Part shown: positions 1 to 12,600 of the stretch, in pieces
Position numbering within the stretch: position 1 is the first letter of the stretch
How the letters are laid out: each line of letters begins with the position of its first letter
Assembly (NCBI GenBank): GCA_037074765.1
Contig: JBAMDO010000580.1
Coordinates: forward strand, 496,001 to 560,000
Direction: 5' to 3'
Origin: Mansonella perstans
Lineage: Eukaryota; Nematoda; Chromadorea; Rhabditida; Onchocercidae
Length of the DNA: 64,000 nt
The notes under the pieces: generated by a model
Seen by the model: only the letters and a program-made list of their open reading frames with translations
What the model was told of the DNA's origin: nothing
Database searches by the model: none
Translations under genes and position numbers: made by a program

Positions 1-675
1 ATAAATTATTAATAAGATTTATTATCGTATTAGCAGAATAGTGCAAGAATATGTAGAAGGAAGTCGTATCGCAGGAAGGATGCAAAAATAAGGAATCGAA
101 ACAAATCTGATTCCAGTACTGGCTAAAGAGTGGAAGATTGTCGATCTTTGAACTAGTATAAGACTTTTTGATAGGAAATTTTATATACTAGGTGAGTTGC
201 ACATAAAAACAGCTGCATATAAAATTTTTACAATATTCTAGCAGCTGCATTCAGCAATTGCATCTAGGATTTGTACGATATAAGTTCAAAATCTGCATCT
301 AAAAATTTTCCATACAAAATTAACTTTTTAAATAAGAAAAATTTAAAAATAAATTAATTGAGCGGATTTTTTTGCAATAAAATTTTGCAGTAAATCTTGT
401 TATTTAATGAGATAGGCGATCATAAATGAAAGGGAAATGCTTGGTATTTTCATTGTTTGTAGCAAAATTTTATAGCATATAATTTTATAGCATATTAAAT
501 TTTATAGCAGCTATTTATTCATTCACTACATATATTTGAACAGCCTTTCCTTGTTGTGAGCATTGGAAACTTTTATGAAAGAAATGAAGGATAACGTTTT
601 GAAAATTCTCTTCAGTCGAGCGATAATCGACGACAAAAACTTAGTTTGTACTCTTATCTAAAATTTAAATTCCAG
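1..675 (+). other. Intron or upstream sequence of the small heat-shock gene
   Basis: No coding exon is supported here. The stretch is AT-rich and ends in a good 3' splice site (TTCCAG at 670-675) joined to the HSP20 exon. The N-terminal exon expected for this family, which carries the start of the alpha-crystallin domain, is not visible, so it probably lies upstream of the window edge. Confidence 0.5.
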
Positions 676-861
676 GTAAAAGTTGCTGGCGATAATCTGG
701 TCATTCACTGCAGACATGAATCACGTGCCGAGCAATTTGGTGAAATTAAACGTGAAATTAGTCGCACTTATAAGCTTCCGTCGGATGTGGATACGAAAAC
801 TCTAACATCAAACTTGACCAAACGAGGACATTTGGTCATTGCTGCCAAAAAGAAAGCATGA
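676..861 (+). CDS. Small heat-shock protein (HSP20/alpha-crystallin family, HSP-12-like), 3' exon only
   Basis: Small heat-shock proteins hold unfolding client proteins in the cytosol without using ATP. This exon encodes 61 residues and a TGA stop. It opens with VKVAGDNLVIHCRHE, contains EIKREISRTYKLPSDVD, and closes with TKRGHLVIAAKKKA. These match the second half of the alpha-crystallin domain of the short nematode HSP-12 proteins, including the R-x-Y-x-LP strand and the final G-x-L-x-I strand. The protein stops right after the domain, as in the 12 kDa class, which lacks the C-terminal I-x-I oligomerisation tail. The exon start is set by the TTCCAG acceptor, and the codon phase there is zero. 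The 5' part of the gene is outside the window. It converges on the dual oxidase gene, whose stop lies 1.8 kb downstream. Which HSP-12 paralogue this is cannot be decided from half a protein. Confidence 0.88.
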   Translation, partial: VKVAGDNLVIHCRHESRAEQFGEIKREISRTYKLPSDVDTKTLTSNLTKRGHLVIAAKKKA

Positions 862-2676
862 TTTAAGGCTATTCAACGCTTCAATTTTGCCTGTAAACCT
901 GAAAATTTGTGCGGCTTTTCATCTGTTGTTTCTTTGGCACTTCTGTCCTTGTTTATTAGTTGACTAGTTTATTCAAGTAGTAACTGTTATTAACATCTCC
1001 AATTAAATCAGAGGGTTTACCGTTAAATATATCTTAGAAGTTAGTATCAGTTCGATGAACTGGGATAGTGGTCAGCGACAATGGTGCTACACAGTGTCCA
1101 GTTTTGTGTCCAGTTTTAAGACGTTTATACCTTGAAGTAATTTTATTCTTCAGAAAAAAAAAAGTAAGGGAGATGGTGTATATCAAACCTTTGTTAGGAA
1201 TAAGGCTAACATATTTCATTGCTGATGTTTGATTTTATACAAAATGACATAATCTCGAATCTATCACTATTTCATAAGCTCAAACTGAAATTTCAGTCTT
1301 GAATTCCTTTCTCATTCTTATCACAATGTTTTCAAGAGCCTTACCTCATTGGGTATTTTGATGGCTTTCATCGTTGATGTGAAATTTTATTCTTCTAATT
1401 GAAATTAATATAAATATGTCAAACGGTGATACCATTCATAAGACTGATGGATTCATAATCTGAACATATATTTATGATAAAAAAACTGATAAGCGCAATT
1501 TAATAAATGAATATGTTACAAATATCCTGTTACTTACAACAGAAAACAACAGAAAACCAGTTGCAACAATGAATTCAGTTGTTTTTAAAGATTTCTTTGG
1601 TATGGTGTGTTGGAAATATGAAGTGGAAGTTTCGAAATTGTTGACAAAATTATACAATGAAAGATGGATAGAAGTTTCACCGAATGTTTATTGTAGCTGT
1701 CGTTTGACCAACAAAGCTTTCTTGATAAGAAAATAATGAGCAGCTCTTTTTTTTTGAGTAAGATTTTGAAAAGTAGCATTCATTTCGGTATATAAAAATG
1801 AAAAAAACATAAGCGATTAATGATAAAGGAAAAGAAAGAGACAGATATGTAAATCCACTGGTAGACCTTGCTGATATTGTTCTAAAGCTTACTGATTAAA
1901 ACTATGATGCAAAAATCTAGCAGTCTGGCACAATATTCTATTTAAGCATTATCACGATCTGAACTTAGCACATTTTCCCCAAAAGTGAACTGGAATTTAC
2001 TATTTTCTGGGGTGCCCAACAAACTATCGGTGAAACTACACTTTTCCGATTTATCTATACAAGAATAAAGAAATAATACTAAGGAGGCAATTGAGCTGAA
2101 GAATTGTATCAAGTGGAGAAATGACTGGTGTTTTGCAGATTCTTTATTTTCAAATTTATTAATTCTTGTTCGTGAATAAATTCTAGAACAATGTGGGCAA
2201 CATAGAAACTAAGCATCTGGACTTTCCAATGCAAACTTCAGAAGATTCCAGACCACAGTTCAGAATTTTAGAAAAAATTTCTTGGAAAATAATAGAAAAG
2301 GGAGCTGATGGATGAATGAAATAATAAAAAAAGAACTCCAATAAGATAACACGAATCCGTAGAGAAGTTCGGCGGATCAGTGAAAGACAAAGTGAGATCG
2401 AAAAGCCTAGCGAGTTTGTCCATTTGTTTACAGTAATAAATGATAGACTAGTTCTTGGAAAAATTAGCTGAGCAGTGCAAAATATGTAAGTTAATCCTTG
2501 CAATAATTAACAATGAGGAATCAGTGAATTGTGTGGATGGATGCTCGTATTAAAATGAATTCATTGAGAATAATCATTAATCGATTCGAATTAATTATGT
2601 TTCCAGACTGAATTTCGAGCATGAGCAAATCATCACTGCTTTCATAAACAAGCATTTTTCACTTCTAGTGATATTA
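862..2676. other. Intergenic region between convergent genes
   Basis: This 1.8 kb lies between the stop codons of the HSP20 gene (plus) and the dual oxidase gene (minus), so it should hold both 3' UTRs. An ATTAAA at 1002-1007, about 140 bases past the HSP20 stop, is a possible poly(A) signal. The open frames here are short, AT-rich and match nothing I recognise. Confidence 0.55.
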
Positions 2677-5600
2677 TCAGAAAGTTTCAAATCGATGACA
2701 AAATGATGCTGCATTTCGAAGCCTATTTGCTTCTCTGCATGCTTTTCCAACTTCTTTATTGATTGAAGTCGGGCCACAACTGAATACACCAACTTCCTGA
2801 GCCTACAAAAAGTCGTACAATTGAAATTTAGATCTGAAACAAGTAAAATTAAAAATCATTTTAGCAAAGAACCAACCTGCATATTTCTACATTTCTGTTT
2901 CCTACCTAAAACACTAAGAAAATGTTTGTTAATTATTTCATCCATTATATTCACTGGTTTCCAGGGTCAATTTCAATTAAACATATTGTAGAATTGAAGC
3001 TTTACGTCTCTGTGTCTGTTTTGTATGAATTTGAAGAGCGCCTCGAAATTTGGACGACCAAAATGATTTACAGCATAAAGGCCTGTAAACATACTTCGCC
3101 CATTGCTATCACTTCGGAAGTGTTTCTCACAAATGTACTAAAAATAAACATCTGCAACAAAATTGTATTATTCATCACTCAAAAATATTGTATTAGGCAT
3201 TGCAAAGTAATAATTTAAAACTGGTAAGGTTTATAAAATTAATTCATATATTGACAACTATAAAAAGAATCAAATAGCATAACGTACAAGCATTGTGGTT
3301 CGAAGATCAAACTTATGAAAGAATTGTGTGACAAAGATATGTATTTCCAGCAAATCTTCCTTGTCCAATTCTTCTACATTGTGTAAGACATCGATAAACC
3401 ACTCATAATTCTTATGCGTTGAGCATATCCAAATGAAATAAATCTAAATATTTGCGTCTATGAATTTATGAACAAGTTATCTTAACATGTGTAAAACTTA
3501 CTGCTGTAAAATAACTAATGATATAATTACTATTTTGTACGCCAAATACATTCATAATACTTCCTAACTTCCTGTTATGATAAAGATTCTCCAAAGAATC
3601 GTTTTTAAGGGTTCTCACTTGAACCAGTGGCTCTTACTCAGGAGTACTTCGGCTTTTTTTTAATGGTAGGATCGCTTTGGTTTTTAATTTGTAGCAGGGA
3701 TCACAAGGTTCAGAAATAATAAATTCCATCGATTTGAAAATAAACCTGAATTAAAACTTTTCACTAACTACTGTTAGGAAACAGTCCTTAGCTTAAATGA
3801 GCGCCGTTGTGTTTATATCTTATTCTTAATTTTTTAAGTAAAAATTTTGCAGAGCACACAGATAAGATTTCAAGGAGAAACAAACCTTTTCACATTTAAT
3901 ATTGGTGTATCGGCCAGACATTTTCTCGATAACAACATCAGTGAGTATAGAGGCATACGGAGTTATACCAATACCGCCACCTATCAATACGGCAACTTTG
4001 AAATTTCGCCAATCCTAAAATAAAATGGTATCGTGCCGTTGCATTGTTTCACTCGCAAAATGTTCTTTCACGTTACTTTATTTTATGCAGGCAAAATTTA
4101 TATTTCAATAATTTAATTCACTTATTCCATTCAAACTTCATATTGTTGGCTAGCAAACGTTGTGCGCTCATAAAAACATACTTGATTCCCTTCACCGTAT
4201 GGTCCGTGTAAATGAAGCACTGGATAAGGTGTTCCGTTGGACTGTGCACAAGCGATCTGGTTTCGTAGCTTCCAAGTCCATGGGCCAATGGCTTTGATGT
4301 ATAGTTCGAGCGTTGATGCTTGCGGTGCAGAAGCTAAGGAGAATGCATGAAATTCGTTAAATGTACATGAAAATGCTGGACATGAAATTCGCACCCATTG
4401 ACCAGAACGAAATCGAAATGAATTTGGTCTCTTGAACTGGATGTAAATAATATCTGCAAAATAAGAGAATTTGAAACTTAAAAATGTTATTTGATTTTAA
4501 AGTCATATATATATATATATGAAAAACATTGAATGAACAATTAGACACCTGTGTCACGAATGGATTTCTCAACATATCATCTTATTTTTGTAAAAATGTA
4601 CGGAAGAAATTCCAAGCCTACTGGAATGCTAACATTTCAATTCAACGCCACTGAAAACAGTTCAAACCGGAACTACTCCATACTTTATTTTAAAATTTAT
4701 CTGAATGCATCAAGTAATAATTAGGATCAGCATCAATCCTGTAAATCTATTTCTCCAATCTTTGTCAATTAAGTAATATCTTCCGTCCTACTCACTGATT
4801 ACAGAAATTAGAACAGAAACATCTCCTTGAACTTTGCGACTTGGACTCCTTTCATGCTACCTTCTACCTTATCAAGTAATTTTACTTAATAATATGGGAG
4901 CTAAGTAGCCCAAAAATCATTTTGCCCAGGAACAATAATTTCAGTTCTTTCATGTTTATTTAGTTCATGTTTTGCTATTCAAATATAGTTGACACACATG
5001 TTTAAATCCGATTTCATCTAAACCTGATTTACATTGTTTTCCGAGAACACTAAAATAAAATGGGAGTTTACAGAACCGGAACAGAGAATATCTGTTCACT
5101 AATAACATCTTCCAATTCATTTTATTTTATCATCGCAATGTCAGTTAAATTTACAAGTTTTTTGAAGCATACCTGAGGGCAGTATTGTACCGTTCAGAAT
5201 CTGCAATTTTTTGTATTGTTGTCGCATACCAATAATACGGTCAATTACAAAGAAAGTGATCGGACCGGCTACATAATACAGAAATTTGGGACTCTAAAAT
5301 TAAAGTTTCTGAGAACTGGAAAGTTTTTTTACATGTGCCACTTTTCAACGTTTTGCAAACATAATAAGGATATTGCGGGTTCAATATTTGTCACAATGAT
5401 TTGCGATATTACGGTTGCAAGTTAAATAAATTTAAATATCAGTCTTGATAACTGCAAATATTTAATAGATGTAAACAGATACTGTAACCATTCAACCCTG
5501 CATCTCACTAAACTATTATTGAATAATTTCATCCTCAAATAAAAGTTAAGTCAATTCAAGCAAGAAGAAATGAGCAACTATCTCAATATAATTGTAGAAA

Positions 5601-6630
5601 GACAGTTTTCTCAATTTCTGCAAAATTGTTCAAAAAATTTTGCAATTGAAAAATATAAATTTCAAACTAACATCCAAAAGTTTTGGAAGTCCATGAAGCA
5701 CAGTAAATGCATAAATTAAGATGTTCAGAAGATGAGTGATTTTAAAGACGTGATATGCTTCTCTGATGATAGCTGGTGTTGAAAACACATAAGTGATACT
5801 CATTAGAGCTACCAGTAGAATTCCTGTCACTCCAGTTGTGGTGCCGTACAGCCAGTAACTGATTGAGGGTAAGAAATTTGATCTGAAATTAAGCTTTAAA
5901 ACTTGCCAAAATGTTGCAATACTTTTAAATCTCTATTCAGAAAACTTTTGGAGCATTTTAAAATTCAGTGAACTCTACGATTTCAAAGCTCCAGGAAAAA
6001 GAAAGCTACCGGATCGTCTCACATTATACAACTATAAAAGAACTCAAGAGTTTACCCAAAAATAGCTTCTTGGAAGAGGCACTGTAAACCATCTTGACTC
6101 TGCGTAGCCACATGATAGAAATTGATACAGTGTCCAACACTATGTACTGCAGCCCAGAATCCACCTACTATTGCTATAAGCTTATGAAATGCTATCGCTG
6201 AATCAAAAGGAATGTATTCGCGAAGTGGCGTTTCACGTAACAATGTAATGATATTCTGACAAACTGTAATCAAAACAAGTCCCATACAGAAGGACAAAGA
6301 GGCGGCGGCACCACGTGTAATTGCTATGCCTATACCCATGACGCGACGTAAATCACGGTGCTCCGTTTCATATCGATAATCTTAAATTATTTAACATTTG
6401 TTAATACTTATGGAAAAATTGAGAGAAGTAAGTGAAATGGAGGATTACCAATTAAACAACGAATAAACTTACGCCAAAATCTTTCAAAGAATAGTAATAG
6501 ATTGATAACAGCAAAAAGGAAGATGATCACAATATGTTGACGATAAGTTTCCAAATATGATACGATGGAAAGACACCAGCTGACATGAACACATCCATTC
6601 TCGTCGTCTTGTATTGCAAAACTATTCATA
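2677..6630 (-). other. bli-3 NADPH-oxidase catalytic core (9 exons)
   Basis: Exons: 6630-6473, 6380-6056, 5882-5672, 5293-5173, 4453-4182, 4014-3886, 3443-3288, 3137-3006, 2796-2677. The membrane part carries the heme-binding histidine pairs in AIAFHKLIAIVGGFWAAVHSV and in ITHLLNILIYAFTVLHGLPK. The FAD site is seen in FRSGQWVRISCPAFSC and HAFSLASAP. NADPH-binding segments are GGGIGITPYASIL, IWICSTHKNYEWF, and GVFSCGPTSINK near the end. The chain ends in the phenylalanine expected for NOX enzymes. Introns are mostly 50-400 bases. All junction phases agree. Confidence 0.95.
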
Positions 6631-9600
6631 CTTTCCGTCCTTTAAAAGATACTCTATTTCTGTACACATCAACAGCTTTGCAAGGAAACACCTATATTTA
6701 TTTCGTATATTTCCATCACAATTTTGCTTTTTTTTTTTCAAACTATCTACAACAATCTAGCAACACGAACTCATCCAGATTGAATTTTAATTTGACACCG
6801 CGCATATGCATTCCAATCGGATGTCGTACGTCGTCTATGTTACTGAAGATGGCTTCGAAATCATTGTAAGACAAAAATTTGGAGTCCACACCGATTCCAG
6901 ATCGCTGTAGCACTTTATCAATTACTTCATCTTGCATAGCTTCTTCAATTTTCACCCCAACTGTTACGTTTAATGATTTGACAAAATCACAGAATTCCTT
7001 CCTGTGCACTCTTCCCTGTTTTTCTCGATCACACATGTTGAATAGAAGTTCAAGCTTGTCACGAAGAGATCCTAAAATTATTTCTTTGAATGTTCACTTT
7101 TCTAGGATTATAGAAGCGCAATCCTTTCGGCCACATACTGTTTTTATAATTGCATAAGAATATCATCTGGGAAAAAGAAATCCATTGCGTGAAATATTCT
7201 CATTTTTTCAGATAAGAGTTCTTGTGATGACACCATCAAGAAACTCAAAGAGTGCAATTTTGGTACCTTTGACAAATCGCATAACAACATCCAGGAATTT
7301 AAGAAATGTAATGTGATTCGCATCTTCTTTTACCATACAAGCAAATATCCTTTCAACAAATAAATCATTTTCACGCATTCCTAGGGCGTCAGCCATTTCT
7401 GCCTTGGTAACTGCAGTGCTAAGTACTTCTTCCATGACTGATCCGGGTAATACTGGACTAATATCTCCTGACAGTTGCGATACGTTGAATGACTGAAAGT
7501 ATGGATACATGCCAGAAGCCTCACCGCAACAGAGAAAAAATATCCACTATTTTGAATGCTAATAAATATACAAAGAAAACTTGTGTTAACTAATGTCTCC
7601 TAGTACAGTTTCCCATCTTTCCTTCCCAATTGCCATTTCATTTTCTAATAGGTCGAATGAAGCTAAAGATATATGAAAAAGACCGGCAGAGCGGTTTATT
7701 CAATTGGCGGCGGATGATATCAATAAATTTACAATTGATAATGTCATTACCTTAGCGTAAGCTTCCCGGAAGAAATGATTTAGCTTCGCTTGCCGTCTTT
7801 CACTTGTTTCAGCCATTTCGACGATGTAACTATTCGGACAACGACGAATGATCAATTGTTTATCGGTACTGTGCAAAACACTGCTCAGAACACACAGAAA
7901 TTGAGCACATTGGCATTCACTGTTCAAACGAACAACCTGAAATGCTTTAATTCATTTCCAAAATAGTTAGAAATTATTTGAAGAGCCGATAATTTGATGA
8001 GGTAATTAAGATGCATGCATGGATGCTTCAGAGGCTGAATATCGAACAAAAATTCACTTCTAAATATTACAACTGAAATTTGAAAAAGGATTTTGTAACA
8101 ACATATTTCTGATATTTTATTGCAATATTACCTAAGAACAGAAGAAGCAAACAAACCAAATCGTAGTGTTTTGGAGTGGATATCATAATGAATGGACAAG
8201 TGCAACTATTCAGATCGGATACAACGACATTTACGAAATTGACGTCACTAAAATCGAGGCATCGCAGTAGACCACCGCGTGGTTTTTCTAATCGAATTAG
8301 TGGTGTAACGTCAACAATCAGAATTACCGAACGGCAGTAATTTTTACTGATCCATTCAATGGCTAAAACTTTTTTGGTTATCTAATTACATCTAATTTAA
8401 TTACAGAAATCTAGTTTATAAAAATAACAAAGTTAGCTTTCTGAAGTACAGTGATTGGTAAAATGAGAGATACAATTTACAAACTGAACATTAACAAATT
8501 GAACATATTATTCTGTACAGTATATATCCAAATAATTTTATGATTTAATGCGATTTAAGAAATGATAATAAAATAATAGACCAGATAGATGTAATTTTTC
8601 CTTCTCACTATTTTTTTTGGCAAGTTCGGCTTTAGCATTGCTCAAATTGCTACTTTTCAGAAACAGTTTTTCAAGAGACGGCTCCATTTCACCACCCAAT
8701 TTCTTTCTTTTTTGTACCAGCATATATCCAATCCCAACGCAAACTAAAATCAATGTATTCATCTCTAATTAAAAAGTTTTGTAGGATTTTCGCAGTTTCA
8801 AATGCAATTTCTTACTAAAAGAGTGCTAAATGAAAATATTTCATAGAATGCTCATCTTTTTATGTGCTGATAAAATATTTTTAAACTGCAATTATCTAAT
8901 CGCTATGCATGAAAAGAGTCGGAAGATCACGAAAATAAAAATTTCCACATCATTAATATTTGAAATTGTAAACATACTGAATGGAATGACGCCAAGCGCA
9001 ATGCATGAAAAAATAAATGTTACTTCACCGCCGGTGAAATGATCGAAACGCAAGAAAGGTATGCATGACTCCAAACCACTAGTGTTCACTTGAAACGGTT
9101 GACCGCACGGATCACCCGCATGCCAAAGAAATACCTTTACCAAAATTTTATGATGTAAATAATTTTCGAATGCCTTGTCAAATGAACTGGATCAATGCAT
9201 TTATGTAAAACAAATTTTAATCAACTTTAATCAAACAAACATTTTTGACTAACTCTTTCTCTATTTTTCTCTCTGCAAACAAAGATGCTGTGGTCATTAC
9301 AGACTAAAAGAACTGATCAAAAATACGCTTGGATACTCACTGACATTTTCCTGCAGTTCATACTCATTGATGGACGTCGTTTCTCGGATAATATCACGAA
9401 GCGTTATTGAACGTATCTGCTCAATTTCTTCCTCAGTGAAAATCCTGAGATATGTTAGTAGATTCATAGAATACTACGTGAAGCAAGTTCCTAGCCAGAA
9501 ATTTTTTATATTTTAATTATTTTGCGAAATTCATACTAATTTAAGAAAGGGAAGTACTTTAGTGCCAATCCAATCAATTTCTTGTTTCTTAAATTTTGAA

Positions 9601-12600
9601 TTAAATTTTTAAGATTTGAAGACAAAATTTCTCAATTATGAAACTCAAAATTAGAATTTGTCTAATTTACACATTGTAACCGTAAACTGAAAAATAGATG
9701 AAATGGATGGCGAACCCGTTCCAAGTGTTTTCGAACCAAAATCGATCACCGTCGCGCAGTCTTAAAAACTGGTCAAGAATGATTGCTCTGAAGAGTTCTC
9801 CCGGACCTCTGTCATTTGTTTCCAACATCCCACCAACGTAAGCATCAAGGTTCGAGATGTTACCTCCATACAATTTTTCCAGTTCATGAAACATCTGAGA
9901 AAATATAAAATTTCAAGTCTAGATTTTTAAAAAATGTGACCAAAATGGCTATATTTCGGGAATGAAAAAAAGGTTGAAAGATTATCCTATGCGATAGAGT
10001 ATCCCAAGTACGTATAATACATTTCCTAAGTTCCTTGAATAATAGTCTTGAAATCAACCGATGAACAATTTTTGATAGAAATCTTTGCATTTTTTCTTTT
10101 CTTCAAAAAACTTTACTTTTCTCACTAAAAGAATTGAGCACATACCTCCGGTCTTTCCTTGTACAATACAGAATTAATTGTTGTCCAGTCTTTGACTGGA
10201 AGATTGTAACTTTGCCGTAATTCGTTGTACGATGGCAGACCATTATCACGGCCACGCATAATGGAACTGGCAACGACATCCAGACGGGTGAAATGCATTG
10301 GACCGAAGATAAAATCTATAATTGCTTAAAACATTTTAAATCTAAACAATATGAAATACATTCAGAATCTTACGCTCGTATTTCGGAACTTTTTTTAAAT
10401 CCAACAAATGGTATCACCACTTGAACTCGTAGAGATCTCTGAGTATCAATCAATATTTCGTGAACATTGTACTATAATGTTTTATGACATTTTTTTTTAG
10501 CAATCACGTACCTCTCAAATCCTCAACGATAATGATATCTTCGCCTTCGGCAATTTGCGATGCCATTCCAAGGACAATCTCATCTATCGAATATTCTTGC
10601 ACAACATCCTGAGCATTCCACCAATTCTGGCATAGTCTTAATGCTGGATAACCGCCTACTTCATCACGAAATTCACATTTCCCACTTGCTCTTTTTCGAA
10701 GTAACAAAGCGGGCGGTACCTGTACTTATCATCGATGAAGTCAATTATATGGCTTATGGCAAATACAACAGAGCACTCAATAAACAGAAATAAGTGTTTG
10801 AATGTCCTTCAATTTTTACAGGATATCTTACTTACTTACAATGGTATGAGGATATCGGAAAGCAGCGGTAGCAAAGGCATGCGATATGCTGGGCAGTACA
10901 AGAGGCCTGTATTTTTCATAAGGTGGAACTGCCTTTTCATCAGCCAGTAAAACCGGCAAAAAGTCATACAAAGTTATCTTCTGCAGCGTTGCGATCACCC
11001 ATCGACGAGCGCCCTATAATCTTTTTCATTAGCACATATTGTGCTGAAATTTCAAATTTTCAGACGAAAAGGAGAAACTTAACCTGAAACACTTCTTCGT
11101 CGGTCCAATCCGGATGTTCTTCTTGAATTCGCTCTGCTTTTATATTATGCCACCGGTATAAAATTAGACCCAAGCTCAACAAACCCGGATTTTCGTTGAT
11201 ACGAGGATCACCCAGCACTGAAATTCTGATAAAAATAGTAATTAAGTGTAGTTATTCATAAGAATTCATAATGATCCCTTTCTATTTATTCAATAGTAAT
11301 GTAATAAACTATATATTATTACAAATTCAGTTCATCCTTCTTCTCTTGCCATTTAATTATCTTTTTCAAAAAATTTGTTGTTCATAACTCATTACTTGAC
11401 AAATCGAAATGCAAATTTCCAGTATTAATTATTATTGTGTATGATCTATCCCAATTTTAATCAAAAATCATTAGCTGATGAGTTTTGTAGTGAAATCAAT
11501 AATTTCTTAAATGGCGAGAGTTTTTCCGATCCCTGAAGCATTACTTAAATAAATGTAGTTCTGCAACAGTTTGAAAACTTGTTCTCTGTATAACTGGAAA
11601 TTTACTAAACATAAATTCTTGGAAGAACACAAGAAGCAACGTATAGCCGCAAAGGATAAGTGAAAAACATATAGTATGATCTTCGTACTTTAACGTAAAT
11701 TTTTCTAGTAAGTTATAAAAGATAGTCTATAATATTCTGGCACTATGGATGATGCTGTTCATTTGAAAAGATTTAGAAAAACTTGCTAAAAAGACGTTCC
11801 GGATTCAACAACCGATGTATCTGCGGTGGTGCAGGATTGATCAGTGGAATACGAGGACCGTTCAGAGGTGGATAACCCTTCATGGGTCCTTCCAACAAAG
11901 AACCATTACGCCAAGCACGAAGCGCAGCAACCCACGGTTCCTGAGTGCTGTACAAAAAAGACGCATCAATCCAGCTTGTACGTTCATTCACCTGTGATTT
12001 CACTTTTTTACTAATTAAGAAATTTAAATTAAATGAATTATAATTTTATTTTACATGTTCAGTTGAAATTCGAAACTGTCTCATGTGGCGGCTTCATCCT
12101 CGTCACAAAGCTATGGGGAGAGAAGTGGAAAATTTGAGATGCTAATCAGATATTTTTCTCCATTTGCATGTTTACTAAAAGCAATTTGCATTTGGCAAAT
12201 AATTTTTTTTTTTCAACGAGAAAAGAAGTGATATATTAGTTCTTGAAATTTGTTAATTAGAGTTTGAAATTTTCATAATTTTGACCAACTGCAGAATAGA
12301 TTTATCAAAATAAAATCTAAGCTGCACTTGATTCACTTCATTTTACATGACCAAGTCTCATTCGCATCAGATGTCTTGATTTTTGCTTTAAAAACAACTT
12401 TTTTCTTTTTTAGCCAGTGCAATGTGCTTTTGAATTACAGAGAGCAACTCAAACCGCAATTAAATTTCTTGTTTTGGTTGAGAAAGAGATGATGGTATGT
12501 CATTTGTTTGATCTTTTTTCATTATTTAATATTTAAATTGCAAAACATATATGAAAATACAATTCACTTTTCATTTTCCAGTATTCATTAATGAAAGAAT

